A stretch of 34,941 nt of DNA from positions 1 to 34,941 of the forward strand of contig JAATFG010000136.1 in NCBI GenBank assembly GCA_015655355.1. Reading direction: 5' to 3'. The position numbers and the translations under genes are program-made. This DNA is from Lysobacterales bacterium (lineage in GTDB: Bacteria; Pseudomonadota; Gammaproteobacteria; Xanthomonadales; Xanthomonadaceae). The stretch's first letter is position 1, and every line of letters begins with the position of its first letter. Below, piece by piece: positions 7,272-16,456 of the stretch. Under the pieces are notes generated by a model. It was not told the origin of the DNA. It worked only from the letters and a program-made list of their open reading frames with translations, and ran no database searches.

Positions 7272-8696
7272 ATGAAGCAACTCTTCGCCACCAAAGACCC
7301 GATGGCCACCGCGGCCGCCGGCGAATTGCAACTGCATCGCACCCTCGGCCCATGGGGCCTGACCGCGCTGGGCATCGGCGCGGTGATCGGCGGTGGCATC
7401 TTCGTCATCACCGGCCAGGCCGCCGCCGAACACGCCGGCCCCGCGATCGTGCTGTCGTTCGTGCTCGCCGCCGTGTGCTGCGCGTTCTGCGCGATGGCCT
7501 ACGCCGAATTCGCGGCGATGGTGCCGCTGTCCGGCAGCGCCTACAGCTACACCTACGCCACCCTGGGCGAACTGGCCGCGTGGTTCATCGGCTGGATGCT
7601 GGTGCTCGAATACGGCGTCTCCGCCTCGGCGGTGGCGGTGAGCTGGACCGGCTATTTCCTCAGCCTGCTCGACCACTTCGGCCTGCACCTGCCCGCCGCC
7701 CTGGTCAACGCGCCGCTGGACGCCAAGCTGCATCCGACCGGCGCCATCGCCAACCTGCCGGCCGCGGCGATCGTGCTGCTGCTGACCTGGCTTTGCTACG
7801 TCGGCATCCGCAAGTCCTCGGCGATGAACATGGCGATGGTCGCGCTCAAGACCGGGCTGATCCTGCTGGTGATCTTCGCCGGCTGGAAGTACGTCAACCC
7901 GGACAACTGGCACCCGTTCATCCCCGCCAACGCCGGCCCCGGCAAGTACGGCTGGGAAGGCGTGCTGCGCGGCGCGTCGATGGTGTTCTTCGCCTACATC
8001 GGCTTCGAGGCGGTGTCGGTGGCGGCGCAGGAATCGCACAAGCCGCAGCGCGACCTGCCGATCGGGATGATGCTGTCGCTGGTGATCTGCACCGTGCTGT
8101 ACATCGCGATGGCCGCGGTGATGACCGGCTTGGTGCCGTTCGCGCAACTGGGTACCGACGAACCCGTCGTCACCGCCGTCGCCGCGCATCCGCAACTGGC
8201 CTGGCTGCGCATGGTGGTCGAAATCGGCGCGCTGATCGGCTTGTCCTCGGTGGTGCTGGTGATGATCATCGGACAGCCGCGGATCTTCATGATCATGGCC
8301 CGCGACGGCCTGCTGCCGCCGGTGTTCACCCGCATCCACCCCGTATACCGCACCCCGCACATCAACACCGTCATCACCGGCATCGGCATCGCGGTGCTGG
8401 CGGCGCTGTTCCCGCTGGACATCCTCGGCGAGCTGACCTCGATGGGCACGCTGATCGCCTTCGCCGCGGTCTGCGCCGGCGTGCTGATCCTGCGCCGCAC
8501 CCGCCCGGAACTGCCGCGCCCGTTCCGCATGCCGCTGGTGTGGCCGATCTGCGTGGCCGGCATCCTCAGCTGCATGGCCCTGCTGTCGACGATGACCACG
8601 CACAACTGGATGCTGATGCTGGCGTGGACGGCGTTCGGCTTCCTGATCTACGGCTTCTACGGCTACCGCCACAGCCGCCTGCGCCAGCCGCACTGA
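7272..8696 (+). CDS. APC-family amino acid permease, paralogue of the preceding gene
   Basis: This encodes 474 residues with about 12 membrane segments, starting at ATG 7272 with AGGA at 7262-7265. Helix 1 carries GIGAVIGGGIFVITGQAAAEHAGPA, the APC substrate-binding motif, and helix 6 has FAYIGFEAVSVAAQESHKPQRDLPIG. The C-terminal part reads LRRTRPELPRPFRMPLVWP. Roughly half of the residues in the first 100 match the upstream permease by eye, so the pair arose by an old duplication. The second copy lacks the extra two-cysteine loop. It belongs with basic or general amino acid transporters of the YfnA/CAT group; specificity is unknown. A terminator-like hairpin follows at 8723-8753. Confidence 0.9.
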   Translation: MKQLFATKDPMATAAAGELQLHRTLGPWGLTALGIGAVIGGGIFVITGQAAAEHAGPAIVLSFVLAAVCCAFCAMAYAEFAAMVPLSGSAYSYTYATLGELAAWFIGWMLVLEYGVSASAVAVSWTGYFLSLLDHFGLHLPAALVNAPLDAKLHPTGAIANLPAAAIVLLLTWLCYVGIRKSSAMNMAMVALKTGLILLVIFAGWKYVNPDNWHPFIPANAGPGKYGWEGVLRGASMVFFAYIGFEAVSVAAQESHKPQRDLPIGMMLSLVICTVLYIAMAAVMTGLVPFAQLGTDEPVVTAVAAHPQLAWLRMVVEIGALIGLSSVVLVMIIGQPRIFMIMARDGLLPPVFTRIHPVYRTPHINTVITGIGIAVLAALFPLDILGELTSMGTLIAFAAVCAGVLILRRTRPELPRPFRMPLVWPICVAGILSCMALLSTMTTHNWMLMLAWTAFGFLIYGFYGYRHSRLRQPH

Positions 8697-8722
8697 AGCA
8701 TTCCGCCATGGCGACGACACGA

Positions 8723-8753
8723 CGGCGCGGAGAAATCCGCGCCGCTTTCGTTT
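8723..8753 (+). terminator. Rho-independent terminator after second permease
   Basis: CGGCGCGGA, loop GAAA, TCCGCGCCG makes a 9-bp GC-rich stem with a stable GAAA tetraloop, followed by the T-rich tail CTTTCGTTT. It lies 27 bases after the permease stop and ahead of mtnB. Confidence 0.7.
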
Positions 8754-8804
8754 GCGCCCGCGCCGGCATCAACCTGCAATGGCAAGCCTGTATCATTCGC
8801 CGCC

Positions 8805-9440
8805 ATGGACGCATTGCCCTACGACGCCGCGCTGCTTTCCACGAAGGCGCACGAACTGATCGACTGCATAAGCTGGCTGGCCGCGCGCGGCTGGACGCCT
8901 GCGACCAGCAGCAATTTCTCCCAGCGCCTCGACGACAGGCACGCCGCGATCACCGTCTCCGGCCGCGACAAGGGCCATCTCGCCGCAAGCGACATCATGG
9001 TCGTGGATTTCGACGGCCAGCCGGTCGCCACCGAGCTGCGCCCCTCCGCCGAGACCCTGCTGCACGCGCAACTGTACGCACGCTTCCCGGAAATCGGTTG
9101 CGTGCTGCACACGCATTCGCCGGTGCAGACGATTGCCTCGCGCCTGTATGCGCACGAAGGCCGCGTGCACATCGAAGGCTACGAACTGCTCAAGGCCTTC
9201 CACGGCAACAGCACCCACGAAACCGCGATCGACATTCCGGTGTTCGCCAATACCCAGGACATGACGGTTCTCGCCCGGCAAGTCGACGGACTGCTCGACC
9301 GGCAAACCTTGTGGGGCTACCTGATCGACGGCCACGGCCTGTACGCCTGGGGCCGCGACGTCGCCGAAGCACGCCGGCATCTGGAAGCGTTCGAGTTCCT
9401 GCTTCATTGCGAACTGGAACTTCGTAAATTGAGAACGTAA
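8805..9440 (+). CDS. mtnB: Methylthioribulose-1-phosphate dehydratase
   Basis: This encodes 211 residues of a class II aldolase-fold enzyme that dehydrates 5-methylthioribulose 1-phosphate to the diketone in the methionine salvage pathway (cytoplasm). Zinc ligands are visible as H102 and H104 in VLHTHSP and H177 in [11 protein letters not shown]. The N-terminal ATSSNFSQR and VSGRDKGHL segments match the phosphate-binding region of MtnB. The start at 8805 has no clear Shine-Dalgarno sequence, and a TATCAT element (8791-8796) lies only nine bases upstream, so the message may have a very short leader. The next genes, mtnD and mtnC, continue the pathway. mtnA and mtnK are not in the window. Confidence 0.93.
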   Translation: MDALPYDAALLSTKAHELIDCISWLAARGWTPATSSNFSQRLDDRHAAITVSGRDKGHLAASDIMVVDFDGQPVATELRPSAETLLHAQLYARFPEIGCVLHTHSPVQTIASRLYAHEGRVHIEGYELLKAFHGNSTHETAIDIPVFANTQDMTVLARQVDGLLDRQTLWGYLIDGHGLYAWGRDVAEARRHLEAFEFLLHCELELRKLRT

Positions 9441-9443
9441 TGA

Positions 9444-9461
9444 CCTGGGCCAAGGCCCGGG
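9444..9461 (+). other. Hairpin between mtnB and mtnD
   Basis: CCTGGGCC-AA-GGCCCGGG is an 8-bp stem with one G-T pair directly after the mtnB stop. It has no T tract, so it is more likely a partial terminator or mRNA-stabilising stem than a full terminator. Confidence 0.45.
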
Positions 9462-9483
9462 CCACTGAAACTCCGACGCGCCC

Positions 9484-9511
9484 TATAATCGCCGTCATTC
9501 CACGACAGGAG
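9484..9511 (+). promoter_or_regulatory. mtnD -10 element and ribosome binding site
   Basis: A consensus TATAAT stands at 9484-9489 and AGGAG at 9507-9511, six bases before the mtnD ATG at 9518. No clear TTGACA is seen at the right distance upstream. mtnD-mtnC may therefore have their own promoter besides read-through from mtnB. Confidence 0.55.
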
Positions 9512-9517
9512 TCCGCC

Positions 9518-10081
9518 ATGAGCCGCCTGCGCATCTTTGCCGAAACCGACCCGAGCACGCCGCTGTTCGCCAGCTACGACCCGGACTTCATCGCCGAGGA
9601 ACTGGAAAAGATCGGCGTGCAGTTCGAGCGCTGGCATGCCGGCAAGCCGCTCCGGCCCGGCGCGACCCAGGAAGAAGTGATCGAGGCATACAAGGCCGAC
9701 ATCGACCGCATCAGCGCCGAACGCGGCTTCACCACGGTGGACGTGGCCAGCATCACGCCCGACAACCCGAACAAGGATGCCGCGCGCGCCAAGTTCATCG
9801 ACGAGCACTACCACAAGGAAGACGAAGTGCGTTTCTTCGTCGAAGGCAGCGGCCTGTTCGTGCTCCACGTCGGCGCCAAGGTCTATGAAATCGAGTGCGT
9901 GAAGGACGACCTGATCTCGGTGCCCGACGGCACCACGCACTGGTTCGACATGGGCCCCGAGCCGCGCTTCACCGCAATCCGCTTCTTCCAGCAGCCGGAC
10001 GGCTGGGTCGGCCATTTCACCGGCACCGACATCGCGCAGAAATTCCCGCGCTACGAACATCCCTCGCAGCAGGCCGCCTGA
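9518..10081 (+). CDS. mtnD: Acireductone dioxygenase
   Basis: This encodes 187 residues of a cupin metalloenzyme that oxidises the acireductone of methionine salvage to the keto-acid precursor of methionine plus formate (Fe form), or to other products with Ni. Metal ligands are H97, H99 and E103 in [12 protein letters not shown], plus H141 in GTTHWFDMG, at nearly the same positions as in the Klebsiella enzyme. The start at 9518 is supported by AGGAG and by the usual N-terminus [12 protein letters not shown]. The frame is open further upstream to 9440, but without family similarity. mtnC follows after one base. Confidence 0.95.
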   Translation: MSRLRIFAETDPSTPLFASYDPDFIAEELEKIGVQFERWHAGKPLRPGATQEEVIEAYKADIDRISAERGFTTVDVASITPDNPNKDAARAKFIDEHYHKEDEVRFFVEGSGLFVLHVGAKVYEIECVKDDLISVPDGTTHWFDMGPEPRFTAIRFFQQPDGWVGHFTGTDIAQKFPRYEHPSQQAA

Positions 10082-10082
10082 C

Positions 10083-10778
10083 GTGGTGCAGGCGATCCTC
10101 ACCGACATCGAGGGCACCGTGTCCTCGATTTCCTTCGTCAAGGACGTGTTGTTCCCGTATGCGCGCCGCGCCCTGCCCGGCCTCGTCGCGGCGAACGGGC
10201 ACAAGGCCGACGTGCGCAAATGGCTCGATGACGTGGCCGTCGAACTCGGCGGCGCGTGCAAGGACGACGTGATCGTCGAAACGCTGCAGGGCTGGATCGA
10301 CAGCGACCGCAAGCACGCCGCGCTGAAAGCGCTGCAAGGCATGGCCTGGGACGCCGGCTACCGCAACGCCGATTTCGTCGCGCCGATCTACGTCGACGCC
10401 GCGCAGGCGTTGCAGCACTGGTATGCCGACGGTTATCCGCTGTACGTGTATTCCAGCGGCAGCGTGCCGGCGCAAAAACTGTTCTTCGGCCACAGCGACG
10501 CCGGCGATCTGAGCCTGCTGTTCTCCGGCTGGTTCGATCTCGACGTCGGCGGCAAGCGCGACACGGCGAGCTACGCGAAGATCGCCGAAAGGATCGGCGT
10601 GCCCGCCGCGGAAATCCTGTTCCTCAGCGATGTCGTCGCCGAACTCGACGCCGCGCGCGAAGCCGGCCTGCAAACCGTGCTGGTCGATCGTCGCGACGAT
10701 TACCCGCAAGCGCGCAGCGGCGATGGCGCGAACGGCCACGCGAGGGTCGAGAGTTTCGACGGAATCGCGCTGGATTAG
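10083..10778 (+). CDS. mtnC: Enolase-phosphatase E1
   Basis: This encodes 231 residues of a HAD-superfamily bifunctional enzyme that enolises the diketone phosphate and then removes the phosphate to give acireductone, the step before MtnD. HAD motif 1 is [10 protein letters not shown], with D8 as nucleophile and E10 in the place used by this family. The S124-S125 motif 2 ([12 protein letters not shown]), K158 ([10 protein letters not shown]) and D183 ([13 protein letters not shown]) are present. Translation starts at GTG 10083; the next codon is also GTG and could serve instead. The stop TAG lies within the 3' end of the convergent YdeI-like gene: the two genes overlap by four bases (10775-10778). 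Confidence 0.94.
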   Translation: MVQAILTDIEGTVSSISFVKDVLFPYARRALPGLVAANGHKADVRKWLDDVAVELGGACKDDVIVETLQGWIDSDRKHAALKALQGMAWDAGYRNADFVAPIYVDAAQALQHWYADGYPLYVYSSGSVPAQKLFFGHSDAGDLSLLFSGWFDLDVGGKRDTASYAKIAERIGVPAAEILFLSDVVAELDAAREAGLQTVLVDRRDDYPQARSGDGANGHARVESFDGIALD

Positions 10779-11350
10779 TGGATCTTCTCGTCGCGCGCGA
10801 GCATCGCCACGGATTTCTCGACGCGCGCCGCTTTGGTTTCCGGCTTCAGCGCGTTGTGCACGCGGAAGCAGAACGCGTAACGATTTGTCTTGTCGAGCGC
10901 ATCGAAGAACGCCTGCGCTTTTTTGTTCTTCGCCAGCGCCGTGGCCAGTTCCGGCGGCACTTCCATCTTCGCCGCGCCGTGATAGGCCGCATCCCAGCGG
11001 CCGTCGGCCTTGGCCGCTTCGACTTCGCGCAAACCGCCTTCGCGCATGCGGTCCGCCGCAGCCAGCCGTTCGACGTGACCGACGTTGATCTTCGACCACA
11101 GGCTGCGCTTCTTGCGCGGAGTAAAACGCTGCAGGAAGGACTTTTCGTCGAGCCCCTTCTTCTGCCCGTCGATCCAGCCATGGCACAACGCCACGTCCAG
11201 CGCTTCGGCATAGGTGATCGAAGCCATGCCGGAACCTTTCTTCGCGATCTTCAACCACAACCCGGACGTTGCACGGTTCGCCTCGAGCCATTCCCCGAAG
11301 ACGGCAGCGTCCTCGAACAGCCTGATCGGCAAATCGGCCGGCTCGCTCAT
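10775..11350 (-). CDS. YdeI/OmpD-associated-type protein
   Basis: This encodes 191 residues with no signal peptide or membrane segment. The motifs [66 protein letters not shown] and the C-terminal [37 protein letters not shown] are typical of the YdeI/OmpD-associated family, sometimes called bacteriocin-protection proteins. The biochemical activity of that family is not established. The start at 11350 overlaps the stop of the phosphoesterase gene as ATGA, so the two are probably coupled. The 3' end overlaps mtnC on the other strand by four bases. Confidence 0.85.
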   Translation of the reverse strand: MSEPADLPIRLFEDAAVFGEWLEANRATSGLWLKIAKKGSGMASITYAEALDVALCHGWIDGQKKGLDEKSFLQRFTPRKKRSLWSKINVGHVERLAAADRMREGGLREVEAAKADGRWDAAYHGAAKMEVPPELATALAKNKKAQAFFDALDKTNRYAFCFRVHNALKPETKAARVEKSVAMLARDEKIH

Positions 11351-12609
11351 GGCGAAGCATCCTGCAGGCGATAACTCGTCTGCGCGCGTTGCTCGCCCTG
11401 CCAGCGGTCTAACTCGCGCACTTCGACCTGATGCTCGCCGAGCGCCAGATCGGTCGGCAGCGCGCCACGCCACAGATGGGTTGAAACCTGCGCCTCGTCC
11501 GAGCGGTCGTAGCCACGCAACGCATCGGCTTCGTCGTCCCTGACGTTCTCGGCGAGCAGGTACGGGTCGGCCTGCACCACGCGCTTCATCGGCTTCCAGG
11601 CGCCGCCATCGACGCGGAATTCGACCCGCGTCTGCGCATCGCCCATGAACACGTTGGCGAACACGCCGTAGCCGGGATACTCGCCCTTGCGCAGCACCTT
11701 CGGCGCATGCAGGCGCATCGCCGCATTCGGGTCGCGGCCCGGATGCCAGGCCAGCGAATAATCGCCATGCGGCTTGACCGCCAGCGTCGCGTAACCGTTT
11801 GGCGTGCCGTCGCCCATCGTCGAATCGGGAATGCCGTCGGCATCCTTCGCGCCCGCCCAGAACGCACCGCAAGCCGTGCCGACGTTGTATTCGTGCAGCG
11901 GCTGCGCACCGTGCCAGCCGTCGTTGGCGTCGTGCCAGTAATTCTGCTGGGCATGCGTGTGCGCGCTCAGGATCAACACGTGCGGAAAATCCTCGAGCAG
12001 CGCGAACAGGCGTTCGCGATCGGCGACGCGGAAAGTTTCGGTATTGCCGACCTCGAACAGCGGGATGTGCAGGCCGATCACCAGCAGGTTGTCCTTGGGC
12101 ACCGTGCGCAGGAATTTCCCGAGGAAGGCGAACTGGTCCTCGCGCAAGCCGCCGACGTAAGCCGGCGATTTGTCCGGTTGCGCGATCACGTCGTCGAGCA
12201 TCACGAAGCTGGCCAATTTCTCGTTGCGGCCAGTGCTGTCCTTGCCGAACGCGGCATGCCAGGCCTTCAGCGAATCGTCGTCGCCGGTCGCGTCGGCATC
12301 GACGTCGTGGTTGCCCGGCGCGTACATCCACGGCAAATGCAGTTGTGCATCGACCGCCTTGACCCGCGGGTACATCGCCGGATCTTCGGCGATGTCGCCA
12401 AGGCTCAAGCCCAGCTGCGCATGCTGCTTGCCGACCAGCGGTGCGACGATCTCGCGCTCGTAATAACCCACGTCCTGCACGTTCTTGACCTGTGGATCGC
12501 CGAACACCAGCACGTCGAGCTGGCCGGGCCGGCCCTTGTCAGGCACACCGGCCGCGAACGCGGAACCGCACGACACGGACAACAACAGCAGCAACAGGCA
12601 CGCACGCAT
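11347..12609 (-). CDS. Exported calcineurin-like metallophosphoesterase
   Basis: This encodes 420 residues starting at 12609 (MRACLLLLLLSVSCGSAFAAG), a Sec signal peptide of about 20 residues preceded by GGGAA. The phosphoesterase motifs occur in order: D38-x-Q40 (FGDPQ, Gln instead of the usual His), G71-D72-x3-D (GDIAED), G99-N100-H101-D (GNHD), G179-L-H181 (GLHIP) and H217-T-H219 (SAHTHAQQ). It fits the group of larger secreted calcineurin-like enzymes with an extra C-terminal beta domain (about 285-410, ending EHQVEVRELDRWQGEQRAQTSYRL). The substrate is unknown. The gene lies 53 bases downstream of hisIE on the same strand with no visible terminator, so it may be read as a tail of the his operon. 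Confidence 0.85.
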   Translation of the reverse strand: MRACLLLLLLSVSCGSAFAAGVPDKGRPGQLDVLVFGDPQVKNVQDVGYYEREIVAPLVGKQHAQLGLSLGDIAEDPAMYPRVKAVDAQLHLPWMYAPGNHDVDADATGDDDSLKAWHAAFGKDSTGRNEKLASFVMLDDVIAQPDKSPAYVGGLREDQFAFLGKFLRTVPKDNLLVIGLHIPLFEVGNTETFRVADRERLFALLEDFPHVLILSAHTHAQQNYWHDANDGWHGAQPLHEYNVGTACGAFWAGAKDADGIPDSTMGDGTPNGYATLAVKPHGDYSLAWHPGRDPNAAMRLHAPKVLRKGEYPGYGVFANVFMGDAQTRVEFRVDGGAWKPMKRVVQADPYLLAENVRDDEADALRGYDRSDEAQVSTHLWRGALPTDLALGEHQVEVRELDRWQGEQRAQTSYRLQDASP

Positions 12610-12662
12610 CGGAATTTCCCGCAATGGAGATCGCGCGGATTGTAACCCCGGCCAATGACGCT

Positions 12663-13271
12663 TCAACGATGGCGCTGGCGCAACACCGCGACCGCATCGT
12701 TCAACGACAACCCGCGCGCGCGCAGCAGCACGACCAGGTGATACAGCAGGTCGGCGCTTTCGCCGAGCAAGGCTTCATCATCCTGGGCGACGCCGGCCAG
12801 CGCGGTCTCGACGCCTTCCTCGCCCACTTTCTGCGCGATGCGGCGCACGCCGCTCTCGAACAGCCTGGTGGTGTAGCTGCCTTGCGGGCGTTCTTTTTCG
12901 CGCGATTCGACCAGGGCATCGAGTTCGGCCAGAAAATCGTTCGGCGCTTCGGGGAAACAGCTCGGCCGGTCCAGGTGGCAGGTCGGCCCATGCGGACGCG
13001 CCAGCACCAGCAGCGTGTCGGCATCGCAATCCTGCTTGATCTCGACCACATCAAGGAAATGCGACGAGGTCCCGCCCTTGGTCCACAAGCGCTGCTTGCT
13101 GCGACTGAAGAAGGTGACATGGCCGCTTTCGCGCGTGACCTCCAACGCTTCGGCATTCATGTAGCCGAGCATCAGCACGCGCAGCGTATCGGCATCCTGC
13201 ACGATCACCGGCAACAAACCACCGCCCTTTTGCCAGTCGAGTTTCGATTCTTCGCTCACTTCGTACTCCAT
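12663..13271 (-). CDS. hisIE: Bifunctional phosphoribosyl-AMP cyclohydrolase / phosphoribosyl-ATP pyrophosphatase
   Basis: This encodes 202 residues that carry out steps 2 and 3 of histidine synthesis. The N-terminal HisI domain (about 10-110) shows LMLGYMNAEALEVTRESG, RLWTKGGTSSHFLDV, the metal-binding KQDCDADTLLV and GPTCHLDRPSCF cysteines. The C-terminal HisE domain (about 112-202) shows SYTTRLFESGVRRIAQKVGEEGVETALA and ESADLLYHLVVLL, the acidic MazG-like metal site. The ATG at 13271 overlaps the hisF stop (TGATG). It is the last his gene of the operon. Confidence 0.96.
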   Translation of the reverse strand: MEYEVSEESKLDWQKGGGLLPVIVQDADTLRVLMLGYMNAEALEVTRESGHVTFFSRSKQRLWTKGGTSSHFLDVVEIKQDCDADTLLVLARPHGPTCHLDRPSCFPEAPNDFLAELDALVESREKERPQGSYTTRLFESGVRRIAQKVGEEGVETALAGVAQDDEALLGESADLLYHLVVLLRARGLSLNDAVAVLRQRHR

Positions 13272-14041
13272 CACAGCCGTACCTCTATGTTTTCTCCGCG
13301 CAGATGGTTCTTCAGGTCGCGCACGTCGATCTTGCCAGAATGGAACACGCTCGCCGCCAGCGCGCCATCGACATCGGCCTGCGCGAATACGTCGCGAAAA
13401 TGCTCCACCTCGCCCGCGCCGCCCGAGGCGATCAGCGGTACGCCGCAAATCGCGCGCACGGCTTCCAGTTGCGCGATGTCGTAGCCCTTGCGCACCCCGT
13501 CGCTGTCCATGCAGTTGAGCACGATTTCGCCGGCACCGAGTACCTGCGCACGCGCCACCCAATCCAGCGTGCGCAGGCCCACGCCACTCGTCTTCGACGG
13601 ATCGCCGGCATTGCGGCGCACGCGCCATTCGCCATCGCCCTCTTTCATCGAATCGACGCCGACCACCACGCATTGCACGCCGAACGCCGTCGCCAATTCG
13701 GAAATCAGCTCGGGCCGTTCCAGCGCCGGCGTGTTGACCGAAATCTTGTCCGCGCCGGCGGCCAGCACCGCGCGCGCGGCCTCGACGTTGCGGATGCCGC
13801 CGGCGACGCAGAACGGGATGTCGAGCTGGCTCGACACCCGCTCGACCCATGCGGCATCGACATTGCGCCCTTCCGGCGAGGCGCCGATGTCGTAGAACAC
13901 CAGTTCGTCGGCGCCTGCATCGCGATAGCGCAACGCCAGTTCGACGATGTCGCCCATGTCGACGTGGTCGCGGAACTTCACGCCCTTGACCACGCGGCCG
14001 CCCTTGACGTCGAGGCAGGGGATGATGCGCCGGCTCAGCAT
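13271..14041 (-). CDS. hisF: Imidazole glycerol phosphate synthase, cyclase subunit
   Basis: This encodes 256 residues of a (beta-alpha)8 barrel that uses ammonia from HisH to turn PRFAR into imidazole glycerol phosphate and AICAR. The catalytic aspartates are D11 ([15 protein letters not shown]) and D130 ([11 protein letters not shown]). Both phosphate-binding glycine motifs ([21 protein letters not shown]) are present. The length is normal for the family. Its start lies inside the end of hisA (overlap 14035-14041) and its end overlaps hisIE. Confidence 0.97.
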   Translation of the reverse strand: MLSRRIIPCLDVKGGRVVKGVKFRDHVDMGDIVELALRYRDAGADELVFYDIGASPEGRNVDAAWVERVSSQLDIPFCVAGGIRNVEAARAVLAAGADKISVNTPALERPELISELATAFGVQCVVVGVDSMKEGDGEWRVRRNAGDPSKTSGVGLRTLDWVARAQVLGAGEIVLNCMDSDGVRKGYDIAQLEAVRAICGVPLIASGGAGEVEHFRDVFAQADVDGALAASVFHSGKIDVRDLKNHLRGENIEVRL

Positions 14042-14784
14042 TGCAATGCGTCCTCCAGGGTGAACCGGCCTTCGAGCAAGGCGCGGCCAAGCACGATGCC
14101 GGCGCAGCCGCTTGCTGCCGCGACGCGCACGTCGTCAATGCCGGAAACGCCACCGGAGCACTGCACCTGCAGCTTCGGCACGATGTCGCGGATGTGCGCG
14201 TACAGCGCGAAATTCGGTCCGCCCAGCATGCCGTCGCGGGCGATGTCGGTGCACAGCAGGTGCTTCAGGCCGGCCGCTTCGTAGCGCCTGGCGAGCGCGT
14301 CCAGGGTCATGCCCGACCTTTCGGTCCAGCCATGCACCGGCAACTGCCATGCGCCGCCGCTTCCGTCCGGCGCGACGTCCTGACGCGTATCCAGCGCGAC
14401 GGTGATCCTGTCCGCGCCGAATTCGCCGATCCACGCAATCACTTCGTCCGGATTCTTCACCGACAGCGAACCGATCACCACGCGCGATGCACCGGCATCG
14501 AGAATCCTGCGCACGTCATCGCGCGAACGCACGCCGCCGCCGGTCTGGACTTTCAGCGACGTGGCCTCGCCGATGGCTGCCAGCAACGGCGCGAGCGTGT
14601 AACCACCGGCCTTGGCCGCATCCAGATCGACCAGATGCAGCCACTCCGCGCCCTGTGCCGCGTAGCTTCGCGCAAGCCGCAAGGGCGAATCGGCATACAC
14701 GGTCTGCCGTGCGTAATCGCCCTGCGCCAGGCGCACGGTCTTGCCGTCGCGCACGTCGATGGCGGGATAACGGACAAGATTCAT
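14035..14784 (-). CDS. hisA: ProFAR isomerase
   Basis: This encodes 249 residues of a barrel enzyme homologous to HisF that performs the Amadori isomerisation of ProFAR to PRFAR. The catalytic acids are D10 ([14 protein letters not shown]) and D132 (ITVALDTRQ). [11 protein letters not shown] and [11 protein letters not shown] are the phosphate sites. The start ATG at 14784 overlaps the hisH stop (ATGA at 14781-14784), and the end overlaps hisF by seven bases. The frame is open far upstream, but only as a shadow of hisH. Confidence 0.97.
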   Translation of the reverse strand: MNLVRYPAIDVRDGKTVRLAQGDYARQTVYADSPLRLARSYAAQGAEWLHLVDLDAAKAGGYTLAPLLAAIGEATSLKVQTGGGVRSRDDVRRILDAGASRVVIGSLSVKNPDEVIAWIGEFGADRITVALDTRQDVAPDGSGGAWQLPVHGWTERSGMTLDALARRYEAAGLKHLLCTDIARDGMLGGPNFALYAHIRDIVPKLQVQCSGGVSGIDDVRVAAASGCAGIVLGRALLEGRFTLEDALQC

Positions 14785-15380
14785 TGCAGGCCGTACTCGA
14801 TGAAGTTCTTCAGCAGGCGCGCACCGACCGTGGACGAACGCTCCGGGTGGAACTGCGCGCCGGCCACCCTGCCCCTCTGCACCACCGCGGAAAAACGCCG
14901 GCCGTAATCGCAGGAGGCCAGGCCGAATTCGCAATCCGGCGCGGCGTAGCTGTGCACGAAATAAGCGTAAGCGCCTTCGTCGATGCCATCGAGCAACGAC
15001 GATTCGCCGTGCTTCTGCAACGTGTTCCAGCCCATGTGCGGAATGCGCACGCCTTCGCCCGCCGGCAATTTCGTCACCTGTCCCGGCAGCAGGCCGAGGC
15101 AATCGACGTCTTCTTCCTGCGAGTGCTCGAACAGCAATTGCATGCCGACGCAGACGCCAAGCAGCGGCTTGTCCAGCGTGCGCATCAGCTCGACGATGCC
15201 GTGCTCGCGCAGCTTGCGCATGCCTTCCGCCGCCGCGCCGACGCCGGGCAGGATGACCCGATCCGCGCCGCGGATCTTCTCCGCATCGCCGGTCAGCTCC
15301 GCCTCCACGCCGAGGCGCTGCAGCGCGTAGCGCACCGAACCGATGTTGCTGCCGCCACCATCGACAAGCACCACGTTCAT
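14781..15380 (-). CDS. hisH: Imidazole glycerol phosphate synthase, glutamine amidotransferase subunit
   Basis: This encodes 199 residues of a class I glutamine amidotransferase that supplies ammonia to HisF. The triad is C77 ([13 protein letters not shown]), H178 and E180 ([10 protein letters not shown]). The oxyanion segment [11 protein letters not shown] is present. The ATG at 15380 overlaps the hisB stop as TGATG; a GTG one codon earlier (15383) is possible but less likely. Confidence 0.96.
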   Translation of the reverse strand: MNVVLVDGGGSNIGSVRYALQRLGVEAELTGDAEKIRGADRVILPGVGAAAEGMRKLREHGIVELMRTLDKPLLGVCVGMQLLFEHSQEEDVDCLGLLPGQVTKLPAGEGVRIPHMGWNTLQKHGESSLLDGIDEGAYAYFVHSYAAPDCEFGLASCDYGRRFSAVVQRGRVAGAQFHPERSSTVGARLLKNFIEYGLQ

Positions 15381-16456
15381 CACAGCGCACCCTTGGTCGA
15401 GGGCAGTTCGCTGCCTTCGCGCCTGATCGCCAGCTTCAGCGCGCGCGCCAGGCCCTTGAACGCACCTTCGATCTTGTGGTGATCATTCTCGCCTTCGATC
15501 TTCACGTTGATGTTGACCCCCGCCGCATCGCACAGCGAGCGGAAGAAATGCGGCACCAGTTCGGTCGGCAGGTCGCCGACGCGTTCGCGCTTGAATTCGC
15601 CGTCGAACACCAGGTACGGGCGCCCGGAAAAATCCAGCGCCACCTGCGCCAGCGTCTCGTCCATCGGCAGCACGAAGCCATAGCGGCCGATGCCGCGCTT
15701 GTCGCCGAGTGCCTGCTTCAACGCCGCGCCAAGCGCGAGCGCCGTGTCCTCGATGGTGTGGTGTTCGTCGATGTGCAGGTCGCCTTCGGCCTGCACCGTC
15801 AAGGCGAAACCGCCATGCTTGCCGATCTGTTCGAGCATGTGGTCGAAGAACGGCAGGCCGGTGTGGATCTTCGGTTCGGCGGCCTCGTCCAGATCGAGCT
15901 CGACGAGGATGTCGGTCTCTTTGGTCCTGCGGCGAATGCGCGCGGTGCGCGGCGCATCGGCCAGGGCATGGGCGATGCCGGCCCAATCCCATTCGCCGCC
16001 GAACTGCGGCGTCTCGAGCTGGAAGCCGCGGATGCCCATGTTGTTCGCGAATTCGATGTCGGTCGGGCGATCGCCGACCATCGCCGAATGGTCGAGGTCG
16101 ATGTTGCGGTCGCGCAGGTAATGCAGCGCCATGCCGATGCCCGGCTTGCGCGTCGGCAGGTTTTCCGCGGCGAAGCTCCTGTCGATCAGCTCTTCGCGGA
16201 AGACGATGCCCTGGCTCTCGAAGATTTGCCGCATGAGCTGGTGCGGGCCATCAAAACCGGCCTGCGGGTAGCTTGCGCTGCCGAGGCCATCCTGGTTGCT
16301 GACGATGACGAACTCGAACCCCGCGTCGCGCAATTTCAGCAGCGCCGGAATCACGCCTTTCACCAGCCGCAACTTCTCGTAGCTGTCGATCTGGAAATCC
16401 GCCGGCTCTTCGATCAAGGTGCCGTCGCGGTCGACGAACAGGATTTTCGCGCTCAT
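15380..16456 (-). CDS. hisB: Bifunctional histidinol-phosphatase / imidazoleglycerol-phosphate dehydratase
   Basis: This encodes 358 residues. The N-terminal HAD phosphatase domain (1 to about 165) has D9 and D11 in [23 protein letters not shown] and [12 protein letters not shown]. The C-terminal dehydratase domain (about 172-358) has the Mn-binding HHTIED and DHHKIEG motifs and the end LPSTKGAL. The zinc loop of the E. coli phosphatase domain, which carries three cysteines and a histidine before RKP, is here [15 protein letters not shown] with none of those ligands. From memory, Xanthomonas HisB is similarly altered. The start ATG at 16456 overlaps the hisC stop (ATGA). Confidence 0.96.
   Translation of the reverse strand: MSAKILFVDRDGTLIEEPADFQIDSYEKLRLVKGVIPALLKLRDAGFEFVIVSNQDGLGSASYPQAGFDGPHQLMRQIFESQGIVFREELIDRSFAAENLPTRKPGIGMALHYLRDRNIDLDHSAMVGDRPTDIEFANNMGIRGFQLETPQFGGEWDWAGIAHALADAPRTARIRRRTKETDILVELDLDEAAEPKIHTGLPFFDHMLEQIGKHGGFALTVQAEGDLHIDEHHTIEDTALALGAALKQALGDKRGIGRYGFVLPMDETLAQVALDFSGRPYLVFDGEFKRERVGDLPTELVPHFFRSLCDAAGVNINVKIEGENDHHKIEGAFKGLARALKLAIRREGSELPSTKGAL

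Noticed and set aside
8697-8804. SAM-type riboswitch ahead of the methionine salvage genes
   Set aside because: The 108-base gap holds a terminator and little else; there is no multi-helix conserved structure.
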